Assembly (NCBI RefSeq): GCF_052116305.1
Contig: NZ_JBQKLI010000009.1
Location: forward strand, 42,633 to 106,632
Origin: JBQKLI01 sp012798975
GTDB taxonomy: Bacteria; Bacillota; Clostridia; Tissierellales; Peptoniphilaceae
Reading direction: 5' to 3'
Length of the DNA: 64,000 nucleotides
This document shows, one piece after another, positions 25,850-33,717 of the stretch. The notes beneath the pieces are model-generated. The model ran no database searches, was not told the DNA's origin, and worked only from the letters and a program-made list of their open reading frames with translations. Position 1 is the stretch's first letter. The number at the start of each line of letters is the position of its first letter. Position numbers and translations under genes: made by a program.

Positions 25850-25886
25850 CAAAAAAAGAGACCCTCCTCAGGAGCGTCCCTTTTTT
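25850..25886 (-). terminator. Terminator of the SDR gene
   Basis: On the minus strand AGGGAC-G-CTCC and GGAG-G-GTCTCT pair (one internal mismatch), followed by seven T. Confidence 0.8.
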
Positions 25887-25908
25887 ATACTCATAATAAA
25901 GCACAGAA

Positions 25909-25985
25909 AATCTTTACCCTATTACCTGTCTCCTATTACCTACTACCAATTCCCTACTTCCTATTTTACCTACTTCCTACTCCCC
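25909..25985. repeat. Pyrimidine-rich fragment of the intergenic repeat (I)
   Basis: The tract has imperfect tandem units such as CCTACTTCCTATTTTACC. Related tracts occur at 33587-33620 and, in reverse, 32174-32228. It abuts the stop codon of the SDR gene, the same placement as the full repeats. Confidence 0.4.
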
Positions 25986-26728
25986 TAACAATCGATTCCG
26001 CCGTCTACTCTTAATAATTGTCCTGTTATAAATCTAGATTCATCTGAAGCAAGGAAAAGTGCTGTGTTTGCAATATCTAACCCTTCTCCTAGTGTTTTAA
26101 GAGGACTCCTCTGGCGCATAGGTTCCATCGCATCGGCTCCCCCTACAGAATCCAGCATCGCCGTCTGGATCGCTCCAGGAAGAATAGCATTGCAGCGGAT
26201 TTCCGGGCCAAGCTCCCTTGCAAAAGCTTTGGTTAAACCGCTCATTGCGTGTTTCGAAGAACAATAGGCAACAGATCCCCATCTTGCGGAGGTTCCCGCT
26301 ACCGAACCGGTGTTGATAATAACCCCTTTGCCCTTTTCTTTCATCACAGGAGCGCATTTTTTCGTAAGGACTAAAGCTGCGTTTACATTCACATTAAACA
26401 CATTTAAAAACTCTTCCAGCTCAATATCCAAAGTGTTTTTTGTTGACAGCATTCCAGCATTATTGTACAAAATATCTACCGTTCCATAAACTTTTATCGT
26501 TTCGTCGAAGATATTTTCCACCTGTTTTAAATCTGTCATATCCACTAAAACATATATCGCTTCTCCGCCGGTATCTTTAATCTTTTGAACTGCTTCCTTA
26601 GAACGCTCTTCATTTCGTCCTGTGATAACGACTTTTGCCCCTTCTTTTGCAAACAAATAAGCTGTTTCCCTTCCCATACCTGAAGTAGATCCTGTTATAA
26701 TCGCAACTTTTCCATCTAATTTTCCCAT
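25985..26728 (-). CDS. SDR-family NAD(P)-dependent oxidoreductase
   Basis: This 247-residue classical short-chain dehydrogenase has the cofactor motif TGSTSGMGRETA, the structural NAG in YNNAGMLS, the catalytic Ser in NTGSVAGTSAR and Tyr/Lys in AYCSSKHAMSG (Y-x-x-x-K). It ends in FITGQLLRVDGGIDC, the usual SDR C-terminus. Substrates of this FabG-like subgroup are keto or hydroxy compounds; nothing nearby fixes the substrate. It is monocistronic with a CAAGGAGG ribosome binding site and its own terminator. Confidence 0.93.
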   Translation of the reverse strand: MGKLDGKVAIITGSTSGMGRETAYLFAKEGAKVVITGRNEERSKEAVQKIKDTGGEAIYVLVDMTDLKQVENIFDETIKVYGTVDILYNNAGMLSTKNTLDIELEEFLNVFNVNVNAALVLTKKCAPVMKEKGKGVIINTGSVAGTSARWGSVAYCSSKHAMSGLTKAFARELGPEIRCNAILPGAIQTAMLDSVGGADAMEPMRQRSPLKTLGEGLDIANTALFLASDESRFITGQLLRVDGGIDC

Positions 26729-26811
26729 ACTTTCCTCCTTGTTATATTATTATCTCTAATGATATACTTATACCTTATATCGTTTTAAAACTATCAATAT
26801 AAATATCTTCT

Positions 26812-27336
26812 TTAATAAATATAAACGACACCTTTCATTTTCCTTTTAAATTCATGAAAATCTTCTTCGGTTATCTTACCTTGGGAGGTCATTATAAGAA
26901 GAGGTATTTCAGCATTTCCTGGCATTAAAGGAGGCTGAGCATAAGGATACTCATTTAATTCAAAGCCGTTTCTTTCATAGAAGGCGATCCTTCTTCTGCT
27001 GATCTTGTCTTCTGGAGGTTCTACTTCTAGGTAAATTCTTTTGATCCATTTTGATCGGGCAGACGTCAAAATCTTTGTGCCGATTCCTTCTCCTCGTGTA
27101 TCTGGACATACTACGAGATGTTCTACAAAATTAAAATCTTTAAACTTCCAAGAACTGATATATCCTTTTATTCTTTCCTCTTCTTCATAAACTTCGATAT
27201 CATAATCTGGATGATCTAATAATTCTTTCTGCCTTTCATAGGAACGGTATTCTTTTACGGGAAAAGAACTTTCTAAGATCTTAAAAAAATCATTGAACTC
27301 TTCCTTTTTCATTTCTCTTAATACACTAGATTTCAT
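26812..27336 (-). CDS. GNAT-family N-acetyltransferase
   Basis: This protein has about 174 residues. The acetyl-CoA binding motif A is VCPDTRGEGIGTKILTSAR and motif B is AFYERNGFELNEY. The chosen start is the ATG at 27336 (MKSSVLREMKKEEFNDF), which has GGAAG 7 bp upstream; an upstream in-frame GTG at 27372 lies within the MATE gene and has no ribosome binding site. It overlaps the MATE stop by 11 bp, so the two are one operon. The substrate is unknown. Confidence 0.85.
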   Translation of the reverse strand: MKSSVLREMKKEEFNDFFKILESSFPVKEYRSYERQKELLDHPDYDIEVYEEEERIKGYISSWKFKDFNFVEHLVVCPDTRGEGIGTKILTSARSKWIKRIYLEVEPPEDKISRRRIAFYERNGFELNEYPYAQPPLMPGNAEIPLLIMTSQGKITEEDFHEFKRKMKGVVYIY

Positions 27337-28648
27337 CTGCGGTCTTCCTTTCTTCCCTATTTCTCTTTGCACTATAGAATATACCCATCATAATTAAAAA
27401 CACAATTCCCTCTGTAAATACAAAGGAAAGCCAGACTCCTCTCATCTTAAAGTATTCCTGGAGTATAAAAACCATGGGAATAAGTATTGCAATGCTTCGA
27501 AGTATGGATAAAAACATCCCCTCCTTTGTTTTTAATACAGCACTTAAATAAGCAATAGTCACAATATTAAAACCTGCGAAAAAGTATCCAATAAAATAAA
27601 TCCGAAGACCCTCTACCGCTAAGCCCAGAAGTTCTGGATCCCCTTGGCTGTTAAACAGCATTCCTATTTCCTCTGCAAAGAAAAATACGATTCCATAACA
27701 AAGGATAATCACTATAGCCGCCGTAATCCAAGAAGCTCTAAAAATAAATTTTAGATCTGTCTTTTTTCCTAAACTGAAGGATCTGCTTGCTAGAGGCTGA
27801 ATTCCTTGAGAAATCCCCACAAAAACAGCTGTTTCGATTAAAGCGATATTCGCAACGATCCCATAAGCCCCTACACCTATCGTTCCTCTTATATTCATAA
27901 TAATAAGATTAAAGGTGATCAGAGAAACAGCTGAGGCGATTTCTACTATAAAAGAAGAAAAACCATAAGATGCCATCGCAAAAATCCTATTTAAACTAAT
28001 TTTTGTTTTTATCCATTTAAATCCTGCTTGAGTTCTAAAATGCTTCGATAAAATAAGGAGGCTTATAACAGGAGACAAAGACGTAGCAAAGGCCGCTCCG
28101 AACATCCCCCAGCCAAATACAAACATAAATACATAATCTAGTACAATATTCGAAAAACTGCTGGTAATCATCGCAATCATTGGAAGTTTTGGATTGTTAT
28201 CGTTTCGAATATAGGCGAGACTTATATTGTTAAAAATGAAAAAAGGAGCCGCTAAAAGGATCGTCCGAAGATAGGTAACGGTCAAAGGCAAAGTTGCTCC
28301 TTCCGCTCCAAGAACATTAGACAAAGGCTCCGTAAAGAAGATCCCCATCAGTACAAAAACAAGAGCCGCGCATCCTCCTATAAACACTGCATGGCTGAAG
28401 GATCTATTTCCTTCTCCTTCTTTATGCTGTGTTAAAGAATAATCCGTTCCGCCTCCGATCCCGATCATCAGTCCGAATCCATTTAAAATACTATAAACAG
28501 AAATCGAAAAATTAAGAGCCGCCAGCCCTTCCCCTCCTAAACCCTTAGCCACAAAATACGTATCTCCTAATATATAACAAGATAAAGCAATCATGCTCAT
28601 CACATTCAAGCTTACATACTTTATAAAATCCCTCTTAATCTCTACCAT
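27326..28648 (-). CDS. MATE-family multidrug efflux transporter
   Basis: This membrane protein of about 440 residues has 12 predicted helices in two six-helix repeats. Start MVEIKRDFIKYVSLNVMSMI follows GGGGGAG; an ATG 12 bp further upstream has no ribosome binding site. Conserved MATE features include GGEGLAALNFSISVYSILNGFG in helix 2 region and SYGFSSFIVEIASAVSLITFN in the second half. It exports cationic compounds using Na+ or H+ gradients. The downstream GNAT gene could modify the same class of compound. Its C-terminus ends in a basic tail (SAKRNREERK). Confidence 0.9.
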   Translation of the reverse strand: MVEIKRDFIKYVSLNVMSMIALSCYILGDTYFVAKGLGGEGLAALNFSISVYSILNGFGLMIGIGGGTDYSLTQHKEGEGNRSFSHAVFIGGCAALVFVLMGIFFTEPLSNVLGAEGATLPLTVTYLRTILLAAPFFIFNNISLAYIRNDNNPKLPMIAMITSSFSNIVLDYVFMFVFGWGMFGAAFATSLSPVISLLILSKHFRTQAGFKWIKTKISLNRIFAMASYGFSSFIVEIASAVSLITFNLIIMNIRGTIGVGAYGIVANIALIETAVFVGISQGIQPLASRSFSLGKKTDLKFIFRASWITAAIVIILCYGIVFFFAEEIGMLFNSQGDPELLGLAVEGLRIYFIGYFFAGFNIVTIAYLSAVLKTKEGMFLSILRSIAILIPMVFILQEYFKMRGVWLSFVFTEGIVFLIMMGIFYSAKRNREERKTADEI

Positions 28649-28682
28649 ATTCTCCCCCATAAATATTTAAAATACTAACCTC

Positions 28683-28714
28683 TGTCGTGATACAAACACT
28701 TACCTATGTCTTGA
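28683..28714. repeat. Mobile-element end fragment, inverted partner of 32.23 kb
   Basis: The 32-bp stretch from 28683 reads, on the minus strand, as GTCAAGACATAGGTAAGTG followed by TTTGTATCACGAC. The same words occur on the plus strand at 32229-32300. The two copies face each other across the ABC transporter locus. Confidence 0.5.
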
Positions 28715-28805
28715 CTAACGCTTAGGTTCCTCTAGATCCATGCGTATTTATTCCTTCCAATGGCAACTCTTGCTATAAGAAAGTTTAAAGCTCTAGATAT
28801 CTTCT

Positions 28806-29215
28806 TCCTATACATTTACAGTACAAGAAAGGTCTTAGTTTCCAATCCTGGGGAAGGATGAAGGGCACCTAAGATTCTCCTGAAGCCCTAGCTCAAATCA
28901 GGTCTTTAGATTTGACGAGCAGGCCTCATGCCACTCGTTTCCCAAGAGCGGTATTTTGCGATTGGCTAGAAACGATCGGCCATATCCTCCCCCAGACCCC
29001 CTCCTTTTACACCCCCAACGCTTAGGAGCAAGGGAGCGTCTAACGACGCCTTTTATATACGAAGAAAATGCTCCGCATTTTCCACCACAACTCCCCTCTC
29101 CACTCTTTCACACTTCACTCTTTTCTTACTACAGGTGTGCCGCCTAGAGCCTAGGTGCCGAAGGCATCCTGCCTGGGTTGCGAAGCAATCCCGCCTTTTC
29201 CTACTCCCTATCTTT
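28806..29215 (-). repeat. Structured intergenic repeat, copy A
   Basis: This is a near-complete copy. Written in the sense of the flanking minus-strand genes, it begins with GGCGGGATTGC and a chain of triloop hairpins (TTGC-GAA/TTC-GCAA type). It continues through a purine-rich tract and the variable hairpin (GAAAATGC 29064-29071 with GCATTTTC 29075-29082), and ends near CTAAGACCTTTCTTG. Copy A lies just downstream of copy B in that sense. Flanking sequence 28715-28805 and 29216-29367 shows nothing else. Confidence 0.8.
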
Positions 29216-29367
29216 TCCCTAAAAAAAAGAAGGCATCCCATCTCTCCTTCTTAGACCTAACGGAGAGATACGATACCTTCCACTTCACCCGGTGGCGAAG
29301 TAATATATTTAATTAATATAAGTATACTGTAAAAGCACTTCTAAAGTAGCAAGAAGATTTTATAGCA

Positions 29368-29849
29368 ATGAGTCTTTACCTAGAAAACTAAGCCCTAAAT
29401 TTCTTATTTCTATACTTTTATAGTATAAGAAAGGTCTTAGTTTCCATCTCTGGGGGAGGATGAAGGGCGCTTAAGATTCTCCTGAAGCTCTAGCTCAAAT
29501 CATGTCTTTAGATTTGCCAAGCAGGCCTCATGCCACTCGTTTCCCAAGAGCGGTATTTTGCGATTGGCTAGAAACGATCGGCCATATCCTCCCCCAGACC
29601 CCCTCCTTTTACACCCCAACGCTTAGGAGCAGAGGAGCGTCTAACGACGCCTTTTTTCATACGTAGAAAATAAGCGTACTTCTTATTTTCCTCCACAACT
29701 CCCCTCTCCCCTCTTTCACATTCCACACTTTTTCTTTCATCCCTATCTTCCTCTATCTTTTCCTAGGCCGCAAAGCGGTCCTGCCTAGAGCCTAGGTGCC
29801 AAAGGCATCCTGCCTGGGTTGTGCAGCAATCCCGCCTCTTCCTATCTCC
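29368..29849 (-). repeat. Structured intergenic repeat, copy B
   Basis: This is the longest copy, abutting the stop codon of the ABC ATPase gene (29850). The outer arms CTGGGGGAGGAT (29450-29461) and ATCCTCCCCCAG (29586-29597) are perfectly complementary over 12 bp. The variable hairpin is GAAAATAAG (29666-29674) with CTTATTTTC (29682-29690). GC-rich triloop hairpins CCGC-AAA-GCGG and GCC-AAA-GGC occupy 29768-29812. Nearly the same sequence is found in copy D at 37.7 kb, including 60 bp upstream (ACCTAGAAAACTAAGCCC). Confidence 0.85.
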
Positions 29850-30572
29850 CTACAATATCTTCGATAAGAAACTTTGAAGTCTTGGGCTTTCCGGGTTTGC
29901 GAAAAATTCCTCTGGAGTATTCTCCTCTTCGATAAGACCATCATCCATAAACATAACACGATTCGATACTTGGCGGGCAAAACCCATCTCATGAGTAACC
30001 ACTACCATAGTCATGCCCTCATAAGCGAGCTCTGTCATAACATCCAACACTTCTCCTACCATCTCTGGGTCGAGAGCTGAGGTCGGTTCGTCGAAAAGCA
30101 TGACTTCAGGATCCATTGCCAAAGCCCTTACAATAGCAATCCTCTGCTTCTGTCCGCCGGAAAGCTGATTCGGATATGCTTTTGCCTTATCTACAAGGCC
30201 TACCCTTTTTAAGAGAACATTTGCTCTTTCTCTCGCTTCTTCATTGCTTAATTTCTTAAGTTTTCTTGGCGCGATGGTAATATTTTCTTCGATGGATAAA
30301 TGAGGAAAAAGGTTAAACTGCTGAAAAACCATTCCCATTTTCTGGCGAACCTTGTTGATATCCGTTTTCTTATCTGTAATATTCTGTCCGTCTACTATGA
30401 TCCTGCCTCCCGTAGGACGCTCTAAAAGATTCAAGCAGCGTAAAAAGGTTGATTTTCCAGAACCGGATGGACCTACGATAACGACTCTGTCTTTTCGTTC
30501 AATCTTCGTTGTAATACCTTTTAAGACTTCATGCTCTCCAAAAGCCTTCTCTAAATTTAGAATATCAATCAA
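29850..30572 (-). CDS. Polar amino acid ABC transporter, ATP-binding protein (GlnQ-like)
   Basis: This is a 240-residue ABC ATPase. Walker A is VGPSGSGKSTFLRCLN, the signature is NQLSGGQKQRIAIVRAL, Walker B is VMLFDEPTSALDPEMV and the switch histidine is in VVVTHEMGF. It is in the PAAT (polar amino acid) class, with HisP/GlnQ-type length. The start is TTG (30570-30572), 8 bp after GGAGG and overlapping the end of the permease gene by 8 bp; there is no in-frame ATG nearby. It is the last gene of a three-gene importer operon; repeat B begins immediately after its stop. Confidence 0.93.
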   Translation of the reverse strand: MIDILNLEKAFGEHEVLKGITTKIERKDRVVIVGPSGSGKSTFLRCLNLLERPTGGRIIVDGQNITDKKTDINKVRQKMGMVFQQFNLFPHLSIEENITIAPRKLKKLSNEEARERANVLLKRVGLVDKAKAYPNQLSGGQKQRIAIVRALAMDPEVMLFDEPTSALDPEMVGEVLDVMTELAYEGMTMVVVTHEMGFARQVSNRVMFMDDGLIEEENTPEEFFANPESPRLQSFLSKIL

Positions 30573-31248
30573 CTTGTGCCATCCTCCTTTCCAATTTTCC
30601 TTGGAATTTCTGTAAAATAAGAACCAATACTAAATAAAATGCCGCTGCAATAAATAGAGGGGGTAAGATATCATAGGTTCTCGATCCTACTAAAGTAGCC
30701 GCCTTTGTAAGCTCAGTAATAGCTATAACGGAACCTACAGATGTTTCCTTGATCAATACGATAAACTCATTTCCAAGGGCTGGAAGAATGTTTTTAATCG
30801 CCTGTGGAAGGATAATATAGCGCATCGTTTCCCCCTGCTTAAATCCTAGACTCCGTCCTGCTTCCGCTTGTCCATTATCCACAGCTTCAATCCCTGCACG
30901 GACGATCTCAGCGATATAGGCTCCAGAGTTGATTCCGAAACAAACAGCTCCTACAAGCACTTCGCTTGTAGATCTTGAAGTAAAAATCAAATTATATATG
31001 ATTAATAATTGCAAAAGGACCGGTGTCCCTCGAATTACAGTTGTATAAAGGTCTCCTATTCTTGCCAGAATCCCCATAATAGCATTCTGCTTGCGGCTTA
31101 CCTTGATAATTGCAACAATCACTCCGATAGCCATACCGATAATAACAGCTAAAACAGTGATCTTCAACGTTAAGAGCAAACCATCTAAATAAAGCATATA
31201 TCGTCCCTGAGGAACGAAGGCTTCATATAATCGGTCTAATATATTCAT
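30565..31248 (-). CDS. Polar amino acid ABC transporter, permease
   Basis: This 227-residue HisM/GlnP-type permease has about five membrane segments. The EAA loop that docks the ATPase is EAGRSLGFKQGETMRYIILPQAIKNILPALGNEF. The N-terminal motif LLLTLKITVLAVIIGMAIG is typical of the PAAT family. It starts 57 bp after the binding-protein gene, beyond a hairpin that probably lowers expression relative to the binding protein. Both half-permeases would be homodimers of this chain. Confidence 0.93.
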   Translation of the reverse strand: MNILDRLYEAFVPQGRYMLYLDGLLLTLKITVLAVIIGMAIGVIVAIIKVSRKQNAIMGILARIGDLYTTVIRGTPVLLQLLIIYNLIFTSRSTSEVLVGAVCFGINSGAYIAEIVRAGIEAVDNGQAEAGRSLGFKQGETMRYIILPQAIKNILPALGNEFIVLIKETSVGSVIAITELTKAATLVGSRTYDILPPLFIAAAFYLVLVLILQKFQGKLERRMAQVD

Positions 31249-31278
31249 ATCTCAATATTCCCTTCTAAGTAAAAGATA

Positions 31279-31299
31279 AGGAACCTTAAACAGGTTCCT
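31279..31299 (-). terminator. Intra-operon attenuating hairpin
   Basis: AGGAACCT and AGGTTCCT form an 8-bp stem with a 5-nt loop between the binding-protein and permease genes. The T tract after it is broken (TATCTTTT), so partial termination is likely. Confidence 0.65.
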
Positions 31300-31304
31300 C
31301 TCCC

Positions 31305-32102
31305 TTATTTTTGTGCATGATTTTCCATAATCTTGTCTAATTCGCCACTTTCTTTAAGCTCTTTGATTACGGTGTTGATTTGATCCAAAAGCTCTTGATT
31401 TCCCTTTTGAACTGCAATCGCATATTGATCTACAAACAGAGGCTCGCCTTCAAGAATCTTCAAAGTATCATTATTCGCCGCTACTAATTCTTCTGCTGGA
31501 AGCTGGTCCATTACGATACAGTCCACTTTTCCATTTTTCAAATCTTCTGTAGCTTGGACAAACTTCGTATAACGCTTCACTTCTTTCGGCTGCGTATTTT
31601 CTGGATTGCTGACTTGAATATCTGCAATATTTCCCTGCTGAACTGCTACAATTTTGTCGTTTAAAGCATCCCATGTAGGAGTTTCTACTGTCAGATTTGC
31701 TGCATTGACTACAACCACTTCTGTAGAATCAACATATCTCTCAGAGAAATCCATTTGTTTTTCTCGTTCTTCTGTTACAGAAACTCCAGAAGCTACCATA
31801 TCTACCTTTCCTGATTGAACCGCTAAAAGAGCTCCGTCAAAATCCATATCTTTTACTTCTAATTCTTTGCCAAGCTTTTCTGCAATTTTTTTAGAAATAT
31901 CGATATCGATTCCCACAACCTCTCCGCCGTCTCCTATGTACTCGTATGGCGGGAATCCTGCTTCTAATCCAACGATAAGTTTCTCGCCGCTTGATGCGCC
32001 CTGCTCAGCTGGTTCTGTGTTTTCCGCATTTTGTGCATTGCCGCAGGCAGCTAAAACAAACGCCATCATTAAGGCCATTACAATTTTCATTAACTTTTTC
32101 AT
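31305..32102 (-). CDS. Polar amino acid ABC transporter, substrate-binding lipoprotein
   Basis: This 265-residue SBP_bac_3 protein has a lipoprotein signal peptide (MKKLMKIVMALMMAFVLAAC, lipobox LAAC, mature Cys20) and a linker rich in Asn/Glu. The family signature GLEAGFPPYEYIG is followed by VGIDIDISKKIAEKLGKELE and SGKVDMVASGVSVTEERE. The start at 32102 has GGAGGAG at 8 bp; an in-frame extension to 32141 is ignored. Ligand specificity (glutamine, cystine, arginine and others) cannot be read from the sequence. Confidence 0.93.
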   Translation of the reverse strand: MKKLMKIVMALMMAFVLAACGNAQNAENTEPAEQGASSGEKLIVGLEAGFPPYEYIGDGGEVVGIDIDISKKIAEKLGKELEVKDMDFDGALLAVQSGKVDMVASGVSVTEEREKQMDFSERYVDSTEVVVVNAANLTVETPTWDALNDKIVAVQQGNIADIQVSNPENTQPKEVKRYTKFVQATEDLKNGKVDCIVMDQLPAEELVAANNDTLKILEGEPLFVDQYAIAVQKGNQELLDQINTVIKELKESGELDKIMENHAQK

Positions 32103-32173
32103 ATTTCTCCTCCATTTATTTATATGTTCATATTCTATCATTGAAAACCCTTGATATCAATATTTAAGTTAAA

Positions 32174-32228
32174 CAGAAGAGAGGGAGTAGGTTATAGGTC
32201 TTAGGAAGTAGGGAAAGAAAGCGGGAGG
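32174..32228. repeat. Pyrimidine-rich repeat fragment, reverse orientation (H)
   Basis: Reverse complement reads CCTACTTCCTAAGACCTATA, close to CCTACTTCCTAAATCCTATA at 33587-33606. It is a remnant of the intergenic repeat. Confidence 0.4.
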
Positions 32229-32325
32229 TCTGATCACGACATGGGTAAGTCATTTGTGTCAAGACATAGGTAAGTGTTTGTGTCAGAATATAGGTAAGTC
32301 TTTTTAACGTTTTCTATGGTAGAGA
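32229..32325. repeat. Mobile-element end with three tandem motifs
   Basis: The motif (A)CATGGGTAAGTC / ACATAGGTAAGTG / ATATAGGTAAGTC repeats three times at about 25-bp intervals, separated by TTTGTGTCA. One unit is repeated inverted at 28683. The trailing TTAACGTTTTCTATGGTA is repeated inverted at 62296-62320. No transposase is nearby; the family is not recognised. Confidence 0.5.
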
Positions 32326-32395
32326 CATTGATTGTGCTTTTTGTTTAGCTTTTTTGATAAGAGGAAAATACAGCTCTCTTTTGTCACAGCTTAAA

Positions 32396-32480
32396 GAAAA
32401 GCAGTATGCCTACGGCTGCTAAAAAAAGAAAGGACATTTTTACAGCAATAAGCTTTGCTGAAAAAACTTCCTTTCTTTGG
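32396..32480 (-). terminator. Two hairpins after the DUF503 gene
   Basis: On the minus strand CAGCAA-AGCTTA-TTGCTG lies within a larger AAAGGA/TCCTTT pairing (32435-32480). A second stem, AGCAG/CTGCT, is followed by TTTTC at about 32400. The tandem arrangement suggests strong termination. The remainder of 32103-32488 holds only mobile-element and repeat remnants. Confidence 0.65.
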
Positions 32481-32488
32481 AGGGCAGT

Positions 32489-32776
32489 TTATTCTATTAT
32501 ACAGTCCCATAGAACTTCTCGAACAGAATAATCGCACCATTCTTCGATTTTTTCCAGATATTTCTCTTTCTTTTGAGAAGCTTCCGACTCTTTCAAAAGA
32601 ACTTCGGAAATACCTAAGGTTAGAAAATCTAAGGAATTCTGCTTTTCAATCTCTTTCACGGAAAGTTTGTAATGATGATGAAGTCTGTCGATGATCCGAA
32701 GGCGAATCTGTCTTTTTTCTTTTAAAGATCGAACTCCTCTTATATCAATTTCTACTCTCATCATCAACATAATCAT
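32489..32776 (-). CDS. DUF503 family protein (YlxP-like)
   Basis: This is a 95-residue protein with the DUF503 hallmark RGVRSLKEKRQIRLRIIDRLHHHYKLSVKEIE and LDFLTLGISEVLLKES. YlxP-type proteins are small alpha/beta proteins, often near infB and rbfA and linked to ribosome biology. Here the gene is outside that context, 10 bp after a nitroreductase gene, so co-transcribed with it. Ribosome binding site AAGGGTGAG. Confidence 0.8.
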   Translation of the reverse strand: MIMLMMRVEIDIRGVRSLKEKRQIRLRIIDRLHHHYKLSVKEIEKQNSLDFLTLGISEVLLKESEASQKKEKYLEKIEEWCDYSVREVLWDCIIE

Positions 32777-32786
32777 ACTCTCACCC

Positions 32787-33392
32787 TTATTTTTCTCCGA
32801 AGACTTTAACCTTTTCTTCTACAGCCATTTTTTCTTTCGGTTCTGGATATTCTTCTATAACTCCAAATGGCATTTGGCTTATGAGCATCCACTCTTTTGG
32901 AATATCATACCTTTGTGCCACTTCTTCATCGATAAGAGGATTATAATGCTGAACACTCGCTCCCAAACCGCAGGATGCTAAAGCTGTCCAAATTCCATAA
33001 AGAAGAATTCCATCTCCTTCACTTGCCCATCGGTCAAAGTTATGAGCATAATCCGGGAATTTTTCTTCCATAATTTTTAAAGAATTCTTATCCTGATAGA
33101 AAAGAACTGTTCCGTAAGCTTTTGCAAATCCCTTGATTTTCTTCTCTGTTTCTTTGAATCTTTCCTCATCGTTTACAACCTTTCTCAAAGTCTCCATAAC
33201 GATATTTTCCCAAAGATAATCGTGTTCTTCTCCTAATAAAATCACAACACGCTGGGACTGGCTGTTCAACGAACTAGGTGCATCCTGAGTCACCTGTTTA
33301 ATCATCTCGATAAGATTTTCGTCTTTGAGTGTCGACTCTTTCTTTAAACTGTAAACTGATCGTCTTTTTGCCACTGCAGCTAAATAATCCAT
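32787..33392 (-). CDS. Nitroreductase family protein
   Basis: This is a flavoprotein of 201 residues, starting MDYLAAVAKRRSVYSLKKES with the FMN-contacting RRS motif. The middle has DAPSSLNSQSQRVVILLGEEH and the C-terminal part GIWTALASCGLGASVQHYNPLIDEEV and MPFGVIEEYPEPKEK, characteristic of the NfnB/YdfN-like subgroup. It reduces nitro- or quinone-type compounds with NAD(P)H. The ATG at 33392 has AAAGGGG 6 bp upstream; a TTG 15 bp further upstream is rejected. Confidence 0.9.
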   Translation of the reverse strand: MDYLAAVAKRRSVYSLKKESTLKDENLIEMIKQVTQDAPSSLNSQSQRVVILLGEEHDYLWENIVMETLRKVVNDEERFKETEKKIKGFAKAYGTVLFYQDKNSLKIMEEKFPDYAHNFDRWASEGDGILLYGIWTALASCGLGASVQHYNPLIDEEVAQRYDIPKEWMLISQMPFGVIEEYPEPKEKMAVEEKVKVFGEK

Positions 33393-33522
33393 ATATTCCC
33401 CTTTCAAAATATATAATATTTACTTTTACATATTTACCCTATTTAGTAATAAATATATCGGGAAAAGGAAAAATAGTCCAGGAATCATAATAACAAGAGC
33501 TATACCTCTTACTTTCTTTATC

Positions 33523-33717
33523 CTAAGAGAGCATCTAACGACACCTTTTATTTACGAAGAAAATGCACAGTATTTTCCACCACCCCTACTTCCTAAATCC
33601 TATAACCTATCCCCTATCTTTTCTCTTTCCCTAGGCCGCAAAGCGGTCCTGCCTAGTGCCTAGGTGCCGAAGGCATCCTGCCTAGGTTGCAAATCTACCC
33701 CGCCTTTTCCCTATTTC
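33523..33717 (-). repeat. Structured intergenic repeat, partial copy E
   Basis: This copy lacks the outer third. The variable hairpin is GAAAATGC-ACA-GTATTTTC (33559-33577, one G-T wobble). The pyrimidine tract, CCGC-AAA-GCGG and GCC-GAA-GGC hairpins follow. In the transcript sense it begins directly behind the stop codon of the crtB-like gene (33718). The rest of 33393-33717 has no gene. Confidence 0.75.

Noticed and set aside
28956..29147. A ~60-codon frame starting MRLARNDRPYPPP shared by repeat copies A and D
   Set aside because: It is antisense to the inferred transcript sense, has no ribosome binding site, is proline-rich low-complexity, and is broken by a one-base deletion in copy B; conservation follows from the repeat itself.
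28661..29849. CRISPR array
   Set aside because: The two repeat copies are about 400-480 bp long, with no short regularly spaced direct repeats and no cas genes nearby.
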